Notes under the pieces: generated by a model
Databases searched by the model: none
What the model was told of the DNA's origin: nothing
The model's input: the letters and a program-made list of their open reading frames with translations, nothing else
Position numbers and translations under genes: made by a program
NCBI GenBank assembly: GCA_019510305.1
Contig: JAEKKN010000033.1
Span: 1 to 58,921 of the forward strand
Length of the DNA: 58,921 nt
DNA from: Microbacterium sp.
GTDB lineage: Bacteria > Actinomycetota > Actinomycetes > Actinomycetales > Microbacteriaceae
Direction of reading: 5' to 3'
Part shown: positions 36,059 through 45,298 of the stretch, piece by piece
Layout: each line of letters opens with the position of its first letter
How positions within the stretch are numbered: position 1 is the first letter of the stretch

Positions 36059-36064
36059 CAGACT
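36059..36064 (+). promoter_or_regulatory. -10-like box (CAGACT), possible leaderless start
   Basis: CAGACT ends six bases before ATG 36071. It lacks the first T of the TANNNT pattern, so support is weaker than at other sites. Confidence 0.3.
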
Positions 36065-36070
36065 GTCCCC

Positions 36071-37081
36071 ATGAGTCAGGTCGCCACCGTGCCCGCCGAG
36101 CGCGTGTTCCGCCGGCATCCGCTTCGCATCGCTCTCGGAGCCCTCGTGCTGTCCGCCGTGCTGTCGACGGCCGCTCTGTTCATCATCCCGGGATTCCTTC
36201 CCCGCACGATGAACATCTCCACGCGGGGCCGGATCGTGCTCGTGGCGGCGATCGTGCTGACGATCGCCGTGTGGGTGGGAGCCTTCTGGCTCCGGAACAT
36301 CCGGGTGATCGTGCGTCCCGGCACGGTCGACATCGGACGGCCCGGAGGCATGCAGACATACGCCAGAGACACCACCGCGTTCCGGTCGAAGGTCACCGAG
36401 CACCGCACCAACGGCCTGCGCACGGGCACGACCCGCGCGCTGGTCGTCTGGACCGACGGACGCGAGACCGTGATCGACCTGCCCGGATTCTCGAGGACCG
36501 TCTTCAACGAGCTGATGGCCGAGCTCGCTCCGATCGCTCAGCCGCCGGCCGCCGATCCGGTCGCGGCCGCGCGCGAGCGCGCGAAACTGCCCACGACGTT
36601 CCGGCTCGACTCCTCGGGCGAACGACGCATAGGGCGCGGCTTCCTGATCACGGCGATCGTGCTGTTCGCGATGACTCTCGGCGTGACCCTGCTCGTGCTG
36701 ACCCCGGGCTTCCTCGACGGCGATCTCTCGGCGCTCGTCCTGCTGATCCCCGTCGCAGGCATCGCCGCCATCGGCTTCGCGATCGGAGCCGCGCAGCGCT
36801 ACCGGGCGGTGAGACGGACTCCGGCGCAGATCGTCGTGGGCCCGCACGGCCTGCGCATGGGCGAAGAGGACCATCCCTATTCGCTGCTTGCGCGCATCTG
36901 GCTGACGCCGCCCGCATATCCGGTGCACCGGATCCGGCTCGACAAGCGAGGAGGGCGAGCAACCACCTGCATTCTGGGTTCGACGCGTGTGACGATGACG
37001 CCGACCTACGAGGAATTCGTCCTCGCTCTGCGCTCCGAGACCGCAGGTCTGCCCGGCCTCGTCTCGCTCGATCTGGAGTGA
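36071..37081 (+). CDS. Four-helix membrane protein of unknown function
   Basis: 336 residues. Helices at about 20-40, 52-72, 193-213 and 220-240; a cytoplasmic or exported region between them contains RVIVRPGTVDIGRPGG and a block that looks like a PH-like beta domain, and the C-terminal third repeats that style (AQIVVGPHGLRMGEEDHPYSLLARIWLTPP). The internal duplication (two helices plus beta domain, twice) is visible by eye. No catalytic motif. The stop codon is two bases before the GNAT gene start, so the two are probably cotranscribed. Function unknown. Confidence 0.7.
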   Translation: MSQVATVPAERVFRRHPLRIALGALVLSAVLSTAALFIIPGFLPRTMNISTRGRIVLVAAIVLTIAVWVGAFWLRNIRVIVRPGTVDIGRPGGMQTYARDTTAFRSKVTEHRTNGLRTGTTRALVVWTDGRETVIDLPGFSRTVFNELMAELAPIAQPPAADPVAAARERAKLPTTFRLDSSGERRIGRGFLITAIVLFAMTLGVTLLVLTPGFLDGDLSALVLLIPVAGIAAIGFAIGAAQRYRAVRRTPAQIVVGPHGLRMGEEDHPYSLLARIWLTPPAYPVHRIRLDKRGGRATTCILGSTRVTMTPTYEEFVLALRSETAGLPGLVSLDLE

Positions 37082-37083
37082 CG

Positions 37084-37653
37084 ATGTTCGCGCCGGACTA
37101 TCCGATCCGCACCGAGCGTCTGCTGCTGCGACCGATCGAGGCCGCCGATGCGGCGCCCATGCTCGACTACAAGGCCGACGCCGAGAACGTCCGCTACGTC
37201 CCGTACGGGCCGCTCACCCTCGCCGAGATCGAGGAGAGGATCGCCACGCGCTGGGCGGGGACCCGATTCGAGAAGCAGGATGACGCGGTGTGCCTCGCGG
37301 TCGAAGAGCGGGAGAGCGGACGCCTGGTCGGCGACGTCGTGCTGTTCTGGCGCAGCGAGAACGACCGAGAGGGTGAAGTCGGTTACATCCTCGATCCCCG
37401 GTTCTCGGGGCGGGGTTACGCGGCGGAGGCCGTGGCCGCTCTGCTCGCGGTGGGATTCGACGGACTGGGACTTCACCGCATCGCGGCACGCATCGACGAG
37501 CGGAACGCGGCATCCGTCCGAGTCGTCGAGCGACTCGGCTTCCGTCGCGAGGCCCGACTGGTGGAGAGCTCGTGGTTCAAAGGCGAATGGACGACGTTGC
37601 TGATCTACGCGTTGCTGGAGGACGAGTGGAGATCGTCCATAATCGAGGGGTGA
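37084..37653 (+). CDS. GNAT-family N-acetyltransferase (RimJ-like)
   Basis: 189 residues. Motifs: RTERLLLRPIEAADA at the N-terminus, VGYILDPRFSGRGYAAEAVAALL (acetyl-CoA pyrophosphate loop, about 98-120), and NAASVRVVERLGFRREARL (about 141-159). The group acetylates N-terminal or other primary amines, including ribosomal protein N-termini and antibiotics; this member's target is unknown. GGAGTGACG precedes the ATG. The last four bases (GTGA) overlap the GTG of the next gene, so the pair is coupled. Confidence 0.88.
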   Translation: MFAPDYPIRTERLLLRPIEAADAAPMLDYKADAENVRYVPYGPLTLAEIEERIATRWAGTRFEKQDDAVCLAVEERESGRLVGDVVLFWRSENDREGEVGYILDPRFSGRGYAAEAVAALLAVGFDGLGLHRIAARIDERNAASVRVVERLGFRREARLVESSWFKGEWTTLLIYALLEDEWRSSIIEG

Positions 37654-38009
37654 CCGCGACAGCATCCATCCCCTCCCTCGACGGCCGCCGATTCCGGATG
37701 GTCTCGTCGACCACCTCGGCGGTCGACCCCGACTCTCCGAGCGTCTTCAGCTACTGGGAGCGCGACGGCGCGATCTGGGGGGACTACGAGGGCGACACCG
37801 TCACCTTCGGCCGCTTCGTCGGCACGCGCTCGGGCGACACGATCTGGGTGTCGTTCGTCCACGTGCTCGCCGCGGATGGAACGGTGGTCACGGGCGACGG
37901 CGAGAGCGAGCTCGAGATCACGGATGCCGGGCTCATCCGTCTCGTGGAGCACTACGAGATGCACGGCGCGCCGCAGCTCAGCGTGTGCGAGGAGATCCCG
38001 GCGGCCTGA
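37650..38009 (+). CDS. Small beta-rich hypothetical protein, often misnamed n-acetylglutamate synthase
   Basis: 119 residues from GTG 37650, four-base overlap with the GNAT gene. The sequence GRRFRMVSSTTSA.. SVFSYWERDGAIWGDYEGDTVTFGRFVGT resembles a family of about 110-residue beta-barrel-like proteins that databases sometimes call n-acetylglutamate synthase; it has no acetyltransferase motif, so I do not support that name. Its coupling to the GNAT gene is probably how the label spread. No signal peptide or membrane helix. Confidence 0.65.
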   Translation: MTATASIPSLDGRRFRMVSSTTSAVDPDSPSVFSYWERDGAIWGDYEGDTVTFGRFVGTRSGDTIWVSFVHVLAADGTVVTGDGESELEITDAGLIRLVEHYEMHGAPQLSVCEEIPAA

Positions 38010-38021
38010 GCCGCGACGGCT

Positions 38022-38609
38022 TCACCGAGGCGGAAGGGTGTCGCGACCCGGCGTCGCGGGTGTCCACCGCGTCATGCCGAGCGGGATCTCGGTGTTCCGC
38101 TCCGGGAGATCGGAGGGGAGCAGGAACGACCGGCGCACGACCTCGTCGAGCACCACCACGCTCACAACCGTGCGCACCTCGGGCAGCTGGGCGATGACTC
38201 CGGTCGAGAACTCGTGCACACCGCTCACGTCCACTGCGCGGATCAGCAGCATCGCGTCGTGCTCGCCGGTGGTGATCGCGCACCACTCGACGTCGGGCAT
38301 CTCCGAGACGCGCTCACGGAAAGACGTCCATGCCTGGGGGAGCACGGTGACGAAGACGAGCGCGCCGATCGACAGTCCCGCCTTCGCGGGGTCGATGCGT
38401 GCGCTGAACCCGGTGATGACGCCGTCGTGCACGAGAGACTCGACCCTCGTGTACGCATTGGCTCGGGAGATGCCCACCTTCTCGGCGAGGGCGGCGATCG
38501 AGACGCGCCCGTTCTCGCGGAGCACGTCGAGAATTCTGTACGCGATGTCGTCGAGCGGCATGGCACTTCGTCCAGATTGCTTCAGGACTTCGGCGTCCCT
38601 GCTGGACAT
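38022..38609 (-). CDS. Lrp/AsnC-family transcriptional regulator
   Basis: 195 residues. Start ATG 38609 has a strong AGGAGG seven bases upstream on the minus strand; ATG 38645 would put that site inside the gene. N-terminal helix-turn-helix (about 22-60: RVSIAALAEKVGISRANAYTRVESL) and C-terminal RAM/AsnC effector domain (about 75-150), where amino acids usually bind, ending in a 40-residue Pro/Arg-rich tail. Divergent from a peptide importer operon with 148 bases between, so it probably controls that importer in response to an amino acid. Confidence 0.88.
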   Translation of the reverse strand: MSSRDAEVLKQSGRSAMPLDDIAYRILDVLRENGRVSIAALAEKVGISRANAYTRVESLVHDGVITGFSARIDPAKAGLSIGALVFVTVLPQAWTSFRERVSEMPDVEWCAITTGEHDAMLLIRAVDVSGVHEFSTGVIAQLPEVRTVVSVVVLDEVVRRSFLLPSDLPERNTEIPLGMTRWTPATPGRDTLPPR

Positions 38610-38757
38610 ATTGCACCTCCTGGCTAGGGCTGGAATCAGATCCAACCAGCGTTACGCATTCTTGATAGACAGATCGTCGCACATCATGGGAATCTGTTGA
38701 AGGTCGTCCACATCGGGCGGCCTACCCGAAATGTACTCCTCGCCCCTGGAGGCCACC

Positions 38758-40344
38758 ATGGTGACGCGTCGCAGCACCTCTCTCATCGCCCTGGGAGCCG
38801 TCGCGCTCCTCGCCCTCGCCGGCTGCTCCGGCGGCAACTCCGCGAACAGCGGAGGCAACGCGTCGAAGGGCGACTCGCTCGTCATCGACACCGCCTTCTC
38901 CATCGAGACCGGCGACCCCGGCCACACCTACGACCCCACCGGCAACATGATCGCGAAGGCCCTCTACGAGACCCTCGTCGACTTCAAGGGCTCCGACGTG
39001 TCGACTCCGATCCCCGGTCTCGCGTCGTGGAAGCAGAACGACGCCGCGACCGAGTTCACCTTCACCCTCGAGGGAGACCGGGTCTTCTCCGACGGTTCGC
39101 CCATCGAGGCGAAGGACGTCGTGTTCTCCCTGCAGCGCATCCAGGGCATGGAGGATGCCAAGCCGAACTTCCTGCTCGGCGGGCTCACCGTCGCCGAAGT
39201 CGACGACAAGACCGTGAAGATCACCTCCGAGACTCCGCTGCTGCAGCTGCCGGCGATCCTCGCGAACCCGGCACTCGGCATCGTGAACTCCGATGTCGTG
39301 ATCGACAACGGCGGCGCCACCGACGGATCGGACAGCGCGCAGAAGTACCTCGACGGCGCCTCCGCAGGCTCCGGTCCCTACGTGCTGGACACCCTCGACC
39401 TCTCCTCGCAGGTCGTGCTGAAGAAGAGCGACGAGTACAACGGCGACGAGAAGGCCGGTTACGACCGCGTCGTCGTGCGCAACGTCTCCGAGAGCGCCAC
39501 GCAGCTCGCCAACCTCAAGGGCGGCGATTCGATGGTCGCGATGGATCTCAACGGCGACCAGGTCGCCGGTCTCGGCGACGGCGTGAAGGTCGACTCGGTG
39601 CCCTCGGGCCAGACCATCTTCCTGCTGCTGAACCAGTCTCCGGCCGTCGCCGGCGATCTCGCCAACGTGAAGATCGCCGAGGCGATCCGCTACTCGCTCG
39701 ACTACGACGCCCTGCTCGAGCTCGCCGGAGCAGGCGCCGTGCAGGCGACCGGCGTGATCCCTCCCGGGTTCGAGGGCGCTCTCGAGTCCGGTGTGAAGCC
39801 GGACGCCGAGAAGGCCAAGGCCGCGCTCGCCGAGGCCGGTTACACGGGCCAGACGCTGAAGCTGCAGTTCCCGAACGACTACCCGGTCGGCGGCGTCGAG
39901 TTCACCCCGCTCGCCGAGCGCGTCCAGGCGCAGCTGAAGGACGCGGGCATCAACGTCGAACTGGCGCCGCAGCCCTTCGCGACCGAGCTCGACGCCTACG
40001 TCGGCGGCACCGAGGGCTTCGGCCTCTGGTTCTGGGGCCCCGACTACGCCGACTCGGCCAACTTCCTGCCCTTCGCCCCCGGCCTCAAGGTCGGTCTGCG
40101 CTCGGGCTGGGCGGCCGAGGCGAACCCCGAGATCGCGCAGATCGCGGCGGATGCAGCCAGCGCCACGGATGCGGCGACCCGCGCCGACGACTTCACCGCC
40201 TTCGCCGAGGCGATGCAGGCCGAGGGCCCCTTCGTGCCGCTGATCGTCCCGGGCCGCAACATCGCCACCGCCGACGACGTCACCGGTGCGGTGTACAACT
40301 CCGTCTGGGAGATGGACATCGCCGAGATCAACCCCGCCGGCTGA
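38758..40344 (+). CDS. ABC transporter substrate-binding lipoprotein, peptide type (family 5)
   Basis: 528 residues. Lipobox LALAGC with Cys23, Ser/Gly/Asn-rich linker, then an SBP_bac_5 fold: DTAFSIETGDPGHTYDPTGN near the N-terminus, SDGSPIEAKDVVFSLQR, and VKIAEAIRYSLDYDALLELAG. GGAGG lies five bases before ATG 38758, which is preferred to ATG 38731. The signal sequence and ligand-binding core differ clearly from the 29151 protein, so the two importers probably take different peptides or amine compounds. First gene of a five-gene operon, divergent from an Lrp-type regulator. Confidence 0.9.
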   Translation: MVTRRSTSLIALGAVALLALAGCSGGNSANSGGNASKGDSLVIDTAFSIETGDPGHTYDPTGNMIAKALYETLVDFKGSDVSTPIPGLASWKQNDAATEFTFTLEGDRVFSDGSPIEAKDVVFSLQRIQGMEDAKPNFLLGGLTVAEVDDKTVKITSETPLLQLPAILANPALGIVNSDVVIDNGGATDGSDSAQKYLDGASAGSGPYVLDTLDLSSQVVLKKSDEYNGDEKAGYDRVVVRNVSESATQLANLKGGDSMVAMDLNGDQVAGLGDGVKVDSVPSGQTIFLLLNQSPAVAGDLANVKIAEAIRYSLDYDALLELAGAGAVQATGVIPPGFEGALESGVKPDAEKAKAALAEAGYTGQTLKLQFPNDYPVGGVEFTPLAERVQAQLKDAGINVELAPQPFATELDAYVGGTEGFGLWFWGPDYADSANFLPFAPGLKVGLRSGWAAEANPEIAQIAADAASATDAATRADDFTAFAEAMQAEGPFVPLIVPGRNIATADDVTGAVYNSVWEMDIAEINPAG

Positions 40345-40351
40345 GGGCCTC

Positions 40352-41413
40352 ATGACGACGGTGGCGGTGCAGAGACAGGCGCAACGGCGCAGGTCTCCGC
40401 TGATCGGATACCTGCTGCGCCGGATCGGCACCTCGCTGCTCCTGCTGGTGGGCGTCACGATCGTGACATTCGCGCTCACGAACCTGGTGCCTGGCGACCC
40501 GATCTCCGCGGCACTGGGTGAGGGCGCGTCGCAGAACCCCGCGACGCGCGACGCGTTCATCGCCGCGCACGGTCTCGATCAGCCGCTCATCGTGCAGTAC
40601 TTCATCTACATGGGGAACCTCCTCCGAGGAGACCTCGGCACGTCGCTGGTGACCGGACGCCCGGTCACCAGCGACCTCGCCACCGCGGTGCCGGCGACGA
40701 TCGAGGTCGCCATCGGCGCGATCATCCTCAGCCTCGTCGTCAGCATCGTGCTGGGCACGCTCGCCGCCTACCGCCGCGGGCTCGTGACCGATCAGGTCAT
40801 CCGCGTCGTGACCCTCGTCGGTCTCAGCGTCCCGACCTTCTGGCTCGCTCTGGTCAGCTTCTACGTGTTCTTCCTGCAACTGCACATCGCCCCGGGTTCC
40901 GGGCGCATCTCGCCGTCGATCACCCCGCCGCCGACCGTCACCGGCATGTACACGATCGACTTCCTCCTGAACGGCGACGGCGTGGGCTACTTCGACGCAC
41001 TGGCGCACCTCGCCCTGCCCGTCCTCGTGCTCTCGCTCGTCACCATCGGGTTGCTCACCCGATTCATCCGCACCTCGGTGCTCGAGGTGCTCGGCAGCGA
41101 CTACGTGCGGGCGGCGCGGGCCAAGGGCCTGCCGGCGATGCGCGTCATCCTCGATTACGTGCTCCGCGGAGCCTCCCTTCCGATCCTCACCGTCGTCGGC
41201 GTCGCCTTCGGCTCGCTGCTCTCGGGCACGGTGCTCGTCGAGTCGGTGTTCGCCTGGCCGGGCCTGGGCACCTACGCCTACAACTCGGCGTCCAACCTCG
41301 ACCTCCCCGGCATCATGGGCGTCGGTCTCGTGGTCGGGCTCATCTACCTCCTCATCAACTTCGTCGTCGACCTGCTGTACGGCGTCCTCGACCCGAGAGT
41401 GAGGATCGCATGA
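40352..41413 (+). CDS. Oligopeptide-type ABC transporter permease (DppB-like)
   Basis: 353 residues, six hydrophobic helices. Starts LIGYLLRRIGTSLLLLVGVT, continues LVPGDPISAALGEGA, and has the coupling loop DYVRAARAKGLPAMRVILDYVLR. It begins seven bases after the binding-protein stop, with GAGGGCC as a weak ribosome binding site. Its last four bases ATGA overlap the next permease. Forms the membrane channel with that gene product. Confidence 0.9.
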   Translation: MTTVAVQRQAQRRRSPLIGYLLRRIGTSLLLLVGVTIVTFALTNLVPGDPISAALGEGASQNPATRDAFIAAHGLDQPLIVQYFIYMGNLLRGDLGTSLVTGRPVTSDLATAVPATIEVAIGAIILSLVVSIVLGTLAAYRRGLVTDQVIRVVTLVGLSVPTFWLALVSFYVFFLQLHIAPGSGRISPSITPPPTVTGMYTIDFLLNGDGVGYFDALAHLALPVLVLSLVTIGLLTRFIRTSVLEVLGSDYVRAARAKGLPAMRVILDYVLRGASLPILTVVGVAFGSLLSGTVLVESVFAWPGLGTYAYNSASNLDLPGIMGVGLVVGLIYLLINFVVDLLYGVLDPRVRIA

Positions 41414-42321
41414 GCCGCATCGACGCCGCATCCGGACCCTGGCGCATCCGTCTCCGCTGGCCGCGCGCCTGGCGCACCCCGCTCGGAGTCATCGGCACGG
41501 TCATCGCCCTGGCGTGGGTCATCATCGCCTTCACCGCGCAGTGGTGGGTCCCGTTCGATCCGAACGCCCAGGCGCTGCCCCGCCTGCAGCCGCCAGGCAT
41601 CGACACGCTGCTCGGCACCGACGGCAACGGCCGCGACATCTTCTCCCGCCTGATGACGGGTGCGACAGTGAGCCTGCCCCTCGCGCTCATGCTCGTGATC
41701 GCGGCGATGATCATCGGCACCACGATCGGCGCGCTCGCCGGATACTTCGGCGGCTGGGTCGACGAGACGCTCATGCGCATCACCGACCTCTTCATGGCGT
41801 TCCCCACCGTGATCCTTGCCATGGTGGTCGCGGCATCCCTAGGCCCGTCGCTGTTCAACGCGGTGATCGCGGCGATCGTCGTCTCCTGGCCGCAGTACTC
41901 GCGCGTCACGCGCAGCATCGTGCTGGGCCTGCGCGGCCAGAACTACGTGATCGCGGGGCGGCTGCTCGGTCACTCGCCGCTGCGCACGCTGTTCGTCGAC
42001 ATCCTGCCGAACATCGCCGGTCCCATGCTCGTGCTCGCGACCCTCGACATCGGCGCCGCCATCCTGCTGCTCTCCGGTCTCTCATTCCTCGGTCTCGGCG
42101 CCCAGCCGCCGACCGCGGAGTGGGGCTCGATGATCTCGGCCGCGATCCAGAACTTCGACGCCTGGTGGCTCGGCGTCTTCCCCGGTCTCGCGATCCTCAC
42201 GGTCGTGCTCGCCTTCAACTTCCTCGGCGATGCGATGAGAGACGTGCTCGACCCGACCGCCGAGATGACGCACGAGAAGCAGGCGGAGCACAAGGCCGAC
42301 GCGAAGGGAGCCATCGCATGA
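41410..42321 (+). CDS. Oligopeptide-type ABC transporter permease (DppC-like)
   Basis: 303 residues, six hydrophobic helices. Typical parts: PFDPNAQALPRLQPP after helix 1, LLGTDGNGRDIFSRLMTGA before helix 2, and the coupling loop RGQNYVIAGRLLGHSPLRTLF. The end is DPTAEMTHEKQAEHKADAKG, a short hydrophilic tail. ATGA overlaps both neighbours. Confidence 0.9.
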   Translation: MSRIDAASGPWRIRLRWPRAWRTPLGVIGTVIALAWVIIAFTAQWWVPFDPNAQALPRLQPPGIDTLLGTDGNGRDIFSRLMTGATVSLPLALMLVIAAMIIGTTIGALAGYFGGWVDETLMRITDLFMAFPTVILAMVVAASLGPSLFNAVIAAIVVSWPQYSRVTRSIVLGLRGQNYVIAGRLLGHSPLRTLFVDILPNIAGPMLVLATLDIGAAILLLSGLSFLGLGAQPPTAEWGSMISAAIQNFDAWWLGVFPGLAILTVVLAFNFLGDAMRDVLDPTAEMTHEKQAEHKADAKGAIA

Positions 42322-43148
42322 CCGCGGCGCTCAGCATCCGCGATCTGACGATCGACATCGGCCGTCCGCTCGTCCGTGGAGTCTCGCTCGAACTCGAGGC
42401 CGGACGCATCCACGGTCTCGCCGGAGAATCCGGTTCGGGCAAGACGCTCACTTCGCTCGCCGTCCTCGGGCTCCTCCCGCGACAGGCCCGCACCGGCGGA
42501 TCGATCTCCTTGGCGGGGGAGGAGCTGCTCGGCATGCGCCGGCGCGACCTCAACCGCATCCGCGGCAGGCGGATCGCCATGGTGTTCCAGGACCCCTCGG
42601 CGTCGCTGCACCCGCAGCTGCCCGTGGGGCGCCAGCTCACCGACCACCTGCGAGTGCATCTCTCTCTCACGAAGGACGCCGCGAGGACCCGGGCGATCGA
42701 GTTGCTCGAGACGGTGCAGGTGCCGAATCCGGCCGAGGCGCTGAAACGCTATCCGCATCAGTTCTCGGGCGGACAGCGTCAGCGCATCGCGATCGCGTGC
42801 GCGCTCGCGTGCGACCCCGACGTGCTGCTGGCCGACGAGCCCACGACCGCGCTCGACGTCACGGTGCAGGCCGGCATCCTGCGGCTGCTGCGCGACCTCG
42901 CGACCCAGCGGAACCTCGCGGTGCTCCTCGTCACGCACGATCTGGGCGTGATGAGCGCGATCGCCGACGAGGTCGCCGTCATGAAGAACGGTGAGATCGT
43001 CGAGCGGGCCGACCGCGAGACGCTGTTCCGCGATCCGCAGCACGAGTACACCCGCACGCTGCTCGCCGCCCTGCCTGGTTCGAAGATCGAAGAGGCCGAT
43101 GGGGCAGACGAAGCGGATGCCGCGACCGAGGAGGCCGCAGATGAGTGA
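42318..43148 (+). CDS. Oligopeptide ABC transporter ATPase (DppD-like)
   Basis: 276 residues, one ATPase domain: Walker A GESGSGKT (about 38-45), Q-loop MVFQDPSASL, signature FSGGQRQR (about 151), Walker B DVLLADEPTT, H-loop THDLGV, then the OppD/F-type motif DPQHEYTRTLLAALPG. The acidic tail (EEADGADEADAATEEAADE) is unusual for this family, which often ends with a Cys-rich segment. Overlaps the next gene by eight bases. Confidence 0.92.
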   Translation: MTAALSIRDLTIDIGRPLVRGVSLELEAGRIHGLAGESGSGKTLTSLAVLGLLPRQARTGGSISLAGEELLGMRRRDLNRIRGRRIAMVFQDPSASLHPQLPVGRQLTDHLRVHLSLTKDAARTRAIELLETVQVPNPAEALKRYPHQFSGGQRQRIAIACALACDPDVLLADEPTTALDVTVQAGILRLLRDLATQRNLAVLLVTHDLGVMSAIADEVAVMKNGEIVERADRETLFRDPQHEYTRTLLAALPGSKIEEADGADEADAATEEAADE

Positions 43149-43980
43149 AGTCGCCGTCCTCGATGCGCGCGACGTGGTCGTGCGCTACCCGGGCAACCCG
43201 CCGGTCGTCGCCGTCGACAGCGTCTCGCTGAGCGTGGCGCCGGGGGAGACCGTCGCCCTGGTCGGCGAATCCGGCAGCGGCAAGTCGAGCCTCGCCCGCG
43301 CAGCCGTCGGCATCGAGAAGCTCGCCGGCGGCGCCGTGCTGTTCCACGACGCCCCCGTGACTCCGCTCGGCATCCGCCGCCGGTCGATCGCGCTCACCGG
43401 CATCCAGATGGTCTTCCAGGACCCGGCGACCTCGTTGAACCCGCGTCGCCGCATCGGCGACCAGATCGCCGACGGCATCGCGACGGCTCTGGCGCGAGGA
43501 GCTGCAGGCTCGACGGTCGAGGAGTGGCTCGAGAAGGTCGGGCTTCCCGCGAACGTGGTGTCGCGCTACCCGCACCAGTTCTCCGGCGGTCAGAAGCAGC
43601 GCATCGCGATCGCGCGAGCGCTCGCCGCGCGGCCGTCGCTGCTGGTCGCCGACGAGCCGATCTCGGCGCTGGACGCGTCGACGCAGACGAGCGTCGCCGG
43701 TCTCATGCGCGATCTCGTGGCCGAGGCGGGCGCCGGCATGCTGTTCATCTCGCACGACCTCGCCGTGGTCCGCCGCATCGCCGACCGCACGGTGGTGCTC
43801 TACGGGGGCCGCGTGATGGAGTCGGGCGCGACGGACCGCGTCTGGTCGAGCCCTCAGCATCCGTACACCCGGGCGCTGCTGGCGGCCATTCCCGAACCCG
43901 ACGGGGCGGGGCGCATTCCCGAGGCGCCCTCGACGGAGGATCGGATGCTGTGGTCGGAAGTGGCTCCGGTCATCGACTGA
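43141..43980 (+). CDS. Oligopeptide ABC transporter ATPase (DppF-like)
   Basis: 279 residues, one ATPase domain: Walker A GESGSGKS (about 43-50), MVFQDPATSLNPRRRI, signature FSGGQKQR (about 146), Walker B LLVADEPIS, H-loop SHDLAVV, and SSPQHPYTRALLAAIP. Works with the DppD-like ATPase in a heterodimer. Last gene of the importer operon; the 100 bases after it include a promoter for the CoA-transferase gene. Confidence 0.92.
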   Translation: MSEVAVLDARDVVVRYPGNPPVVAVDSVSLSVAPGETVALVGESGSGKSSLARAAVGIEKLAGGAVLFHDAPVTPLGIRRRSIALTGIQMVFQDPATSLNPRRRIGDQIADGIATALARGAAGSTVEEWLEKVGLPANVVSRYPHQFSGGQKQRIAIARALAARPSLLVADEPISALDASTQTSVAGLMRDLVAEAGAGMLFISHDLAVVRRIADRTVVLYGGRVMESGATDRVWSSPQHPYTRALLAAIPEPDGAGRIPEAPSTEDRMLWSEVAPVID

Positions 43981-44068
43981 GGCGTCGCGCTCCGAGCCCT
44001 GGCGGAAAAGTCGCGTCGGCTCGTCGGAGGCGGATCCTGTCGGTGTTCCCGTGCGATCGAGCTGTGGC

Positions 44069-44074
44069 TATCAT
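44069..44074 (+). promoter_or_regulatory. -10 box (TATCAT), leaderless start
   Basis: TATCAT ends six bases before GTG 44081. The longer frame from GTG 44051 would have to be translated through this box, so the promoter decides the start. The -35 is weak. Confidence 0.5.
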
Positions 44075-44080
44075 GTCTCG

Positions 44081-45298
44081 GTGTCGGACCAGGAAGATCT
44101 GAGAACTGTTCCATCGCCTCCGCTGCACGGGGTGCGTGTGCTCGACGTGTCGACGCTCTTCGCCGGTCCTCTCGCGGCCACCTTTCTCGGCGATTTCGGC
44201 GCCGACGTGATCAAGATCGAGCATCCGGCACGACCCGACGCCGCCCGCGGGCACGGCCCGCAGAAGCACGGCGTCAATCTCTGGTGGAAGACGCTCGGTC
44301 GCAACAAGCGCACGGCGACGGTCGATCTGAGCACGGCGGCCGGCGCGGACGTGCTTCTGAGACTCGTCGCCGATGCCGACGTGATGATCGAGAACTTCCG
44401 TCCGGGCACTCTCGAGCGCTGGGGGCTCTCGCCCGAGCAGCTGTTCGCGGCGAATCCGCGGCTGGTGCTCGCGAGGGTGACCGCTTTCGGGCAATTCGGG
44501 CCGTACTCCTCACGGCCGGGCTTCGGAAGCCTCGCCGAGGCCATGAGCGGTTTCGCCGCGCTCACGGGCGATCCGGACGGCCCGCCTACGCTGCCGCCGT
44601 TCGGCCTCGCCGACGGCATCGCGGCGCTCGCCACTTCCTACGCTGTGATGGCGGCGCTGCGAGGTGCCGAGCGCGACGGCGTCGGGCAGGTCGTCGACAT
44701 GGCGATCATCGAGCCGATCCTGATGCTGCTGGGCGGACAGATCACGGCATGGGATCAGCTCGGTCTCGTGCAGCCGCGCACCGGCAACAGGTCCGTCAAC
44801 AACGCTCCGCGCAACGTCTACCGCTCGCGCGACGGCGTCTGGCTGGCGGTCTCGACGAGTTCGCAGTCGATCGCCGAACGGGTCATGACCGTGGTCGGCC
44901 GCACCGAGCTGACCAGGGAGCCGTGGTTCGGCTCGGGACACGACCGGGCGCAGCACGCCGACGAGCTCGACGACGCCGTGCAGGCCTGGATCGGCGCGCA
45001 CCCCGCGTCCGAGGTCATCGATGCCTTCGAGGCCGCATCCGCCGCGATCGCACCGGTGTACGACGTGAGGGGAGTCGTCGATGACCCGCAGTACCGGGCT
45101 CTGGAGACGATCGTGAGAGTGCCCGACCCGCAACTGGGAGACCTCGCGATGCAGAACGTCCTCTTCCGGCTCTCGCGCACGCCGGGCTCCATCCGCTGGG
45201 CCGGGCGGCCGCACGGTGCGGACACGGACGACGTCTTGCGGGATGCGGGATTCTCGGATGACGACATCGACGCACTGCACGCGTCAGGCGCCGTGTGA
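44081..45298 (+). CDS. Class III (CaiB/BaiF) CoA-transferase
   Basis: 405 residues. Moves CoA between carboxylic acids. Motifs: GVRVLDVSTLFAGPLAATFLGDFGADVIKIEHP near residues 15-48, the block ADVMIENFRPGTLERWGL (about 103-120) and LVLARVTAFGQFGP. The catalytic Asp of the family follows FRPG by about 60 residues and is probably in EAMSGFAALTGDPDGPP. The gene overlaps the next (TGATG), a CitE-like lyase, so the pair likely activates a dicarboxylic or hydroxy acid to its CoA ester and splits it. The acids cannot be named. It may belong with the upstream importer, but a separate promoter lies between. Confidence 0.88.
   Translation: MSDQEDLRTVPSPPLHGVRVLDVSTLFAGPLAATFLGDFGADVIKIEHPARPDAARGHGPQKHGVNLWWKTLGRNKRTATVDLSTAAGADVLLRLVADADVMIENFRPGTLERWGLSPEQLFAANPRLVLARVTAFGQFGPYSSRPGFGSLAEAMSGFAALTGDPDGPPTLPPFGLADGIAALATSYAVMAALRGAERDGVGQVVDMAIIEPILMLLGGQITAWDQLGLVQPRTGNRSVNNAPRNVYRSRDGVWLAVSTSSQSIAERVMTVVGRTELTREPWFGSGHDRAQHADELDDAVQAWIGAHPASEVIDAFEAASAAIAPVYDVRGVVDDPQYRALETIVRVPDPQLGDLAMQNVLFRLSRTPGSIRWAGRPHGADTDDVLRDAGFSDDDIDALHASGAV

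Noticed and set aside
37650..38009. N-acetylglutamate synthase annotation for the 119-aa gene
   Set aside because: No GNAT or amino-acid kinase motif is present and the protein is too small; the name is a likely propagated error.
43981..44080. A third copy of the palindromic element (contains GGAAAAGTCGCGTCGG)
   Set aside because: Only a short AAAAGTCG match is shared; there is no second arm, so it does not belong to the family.
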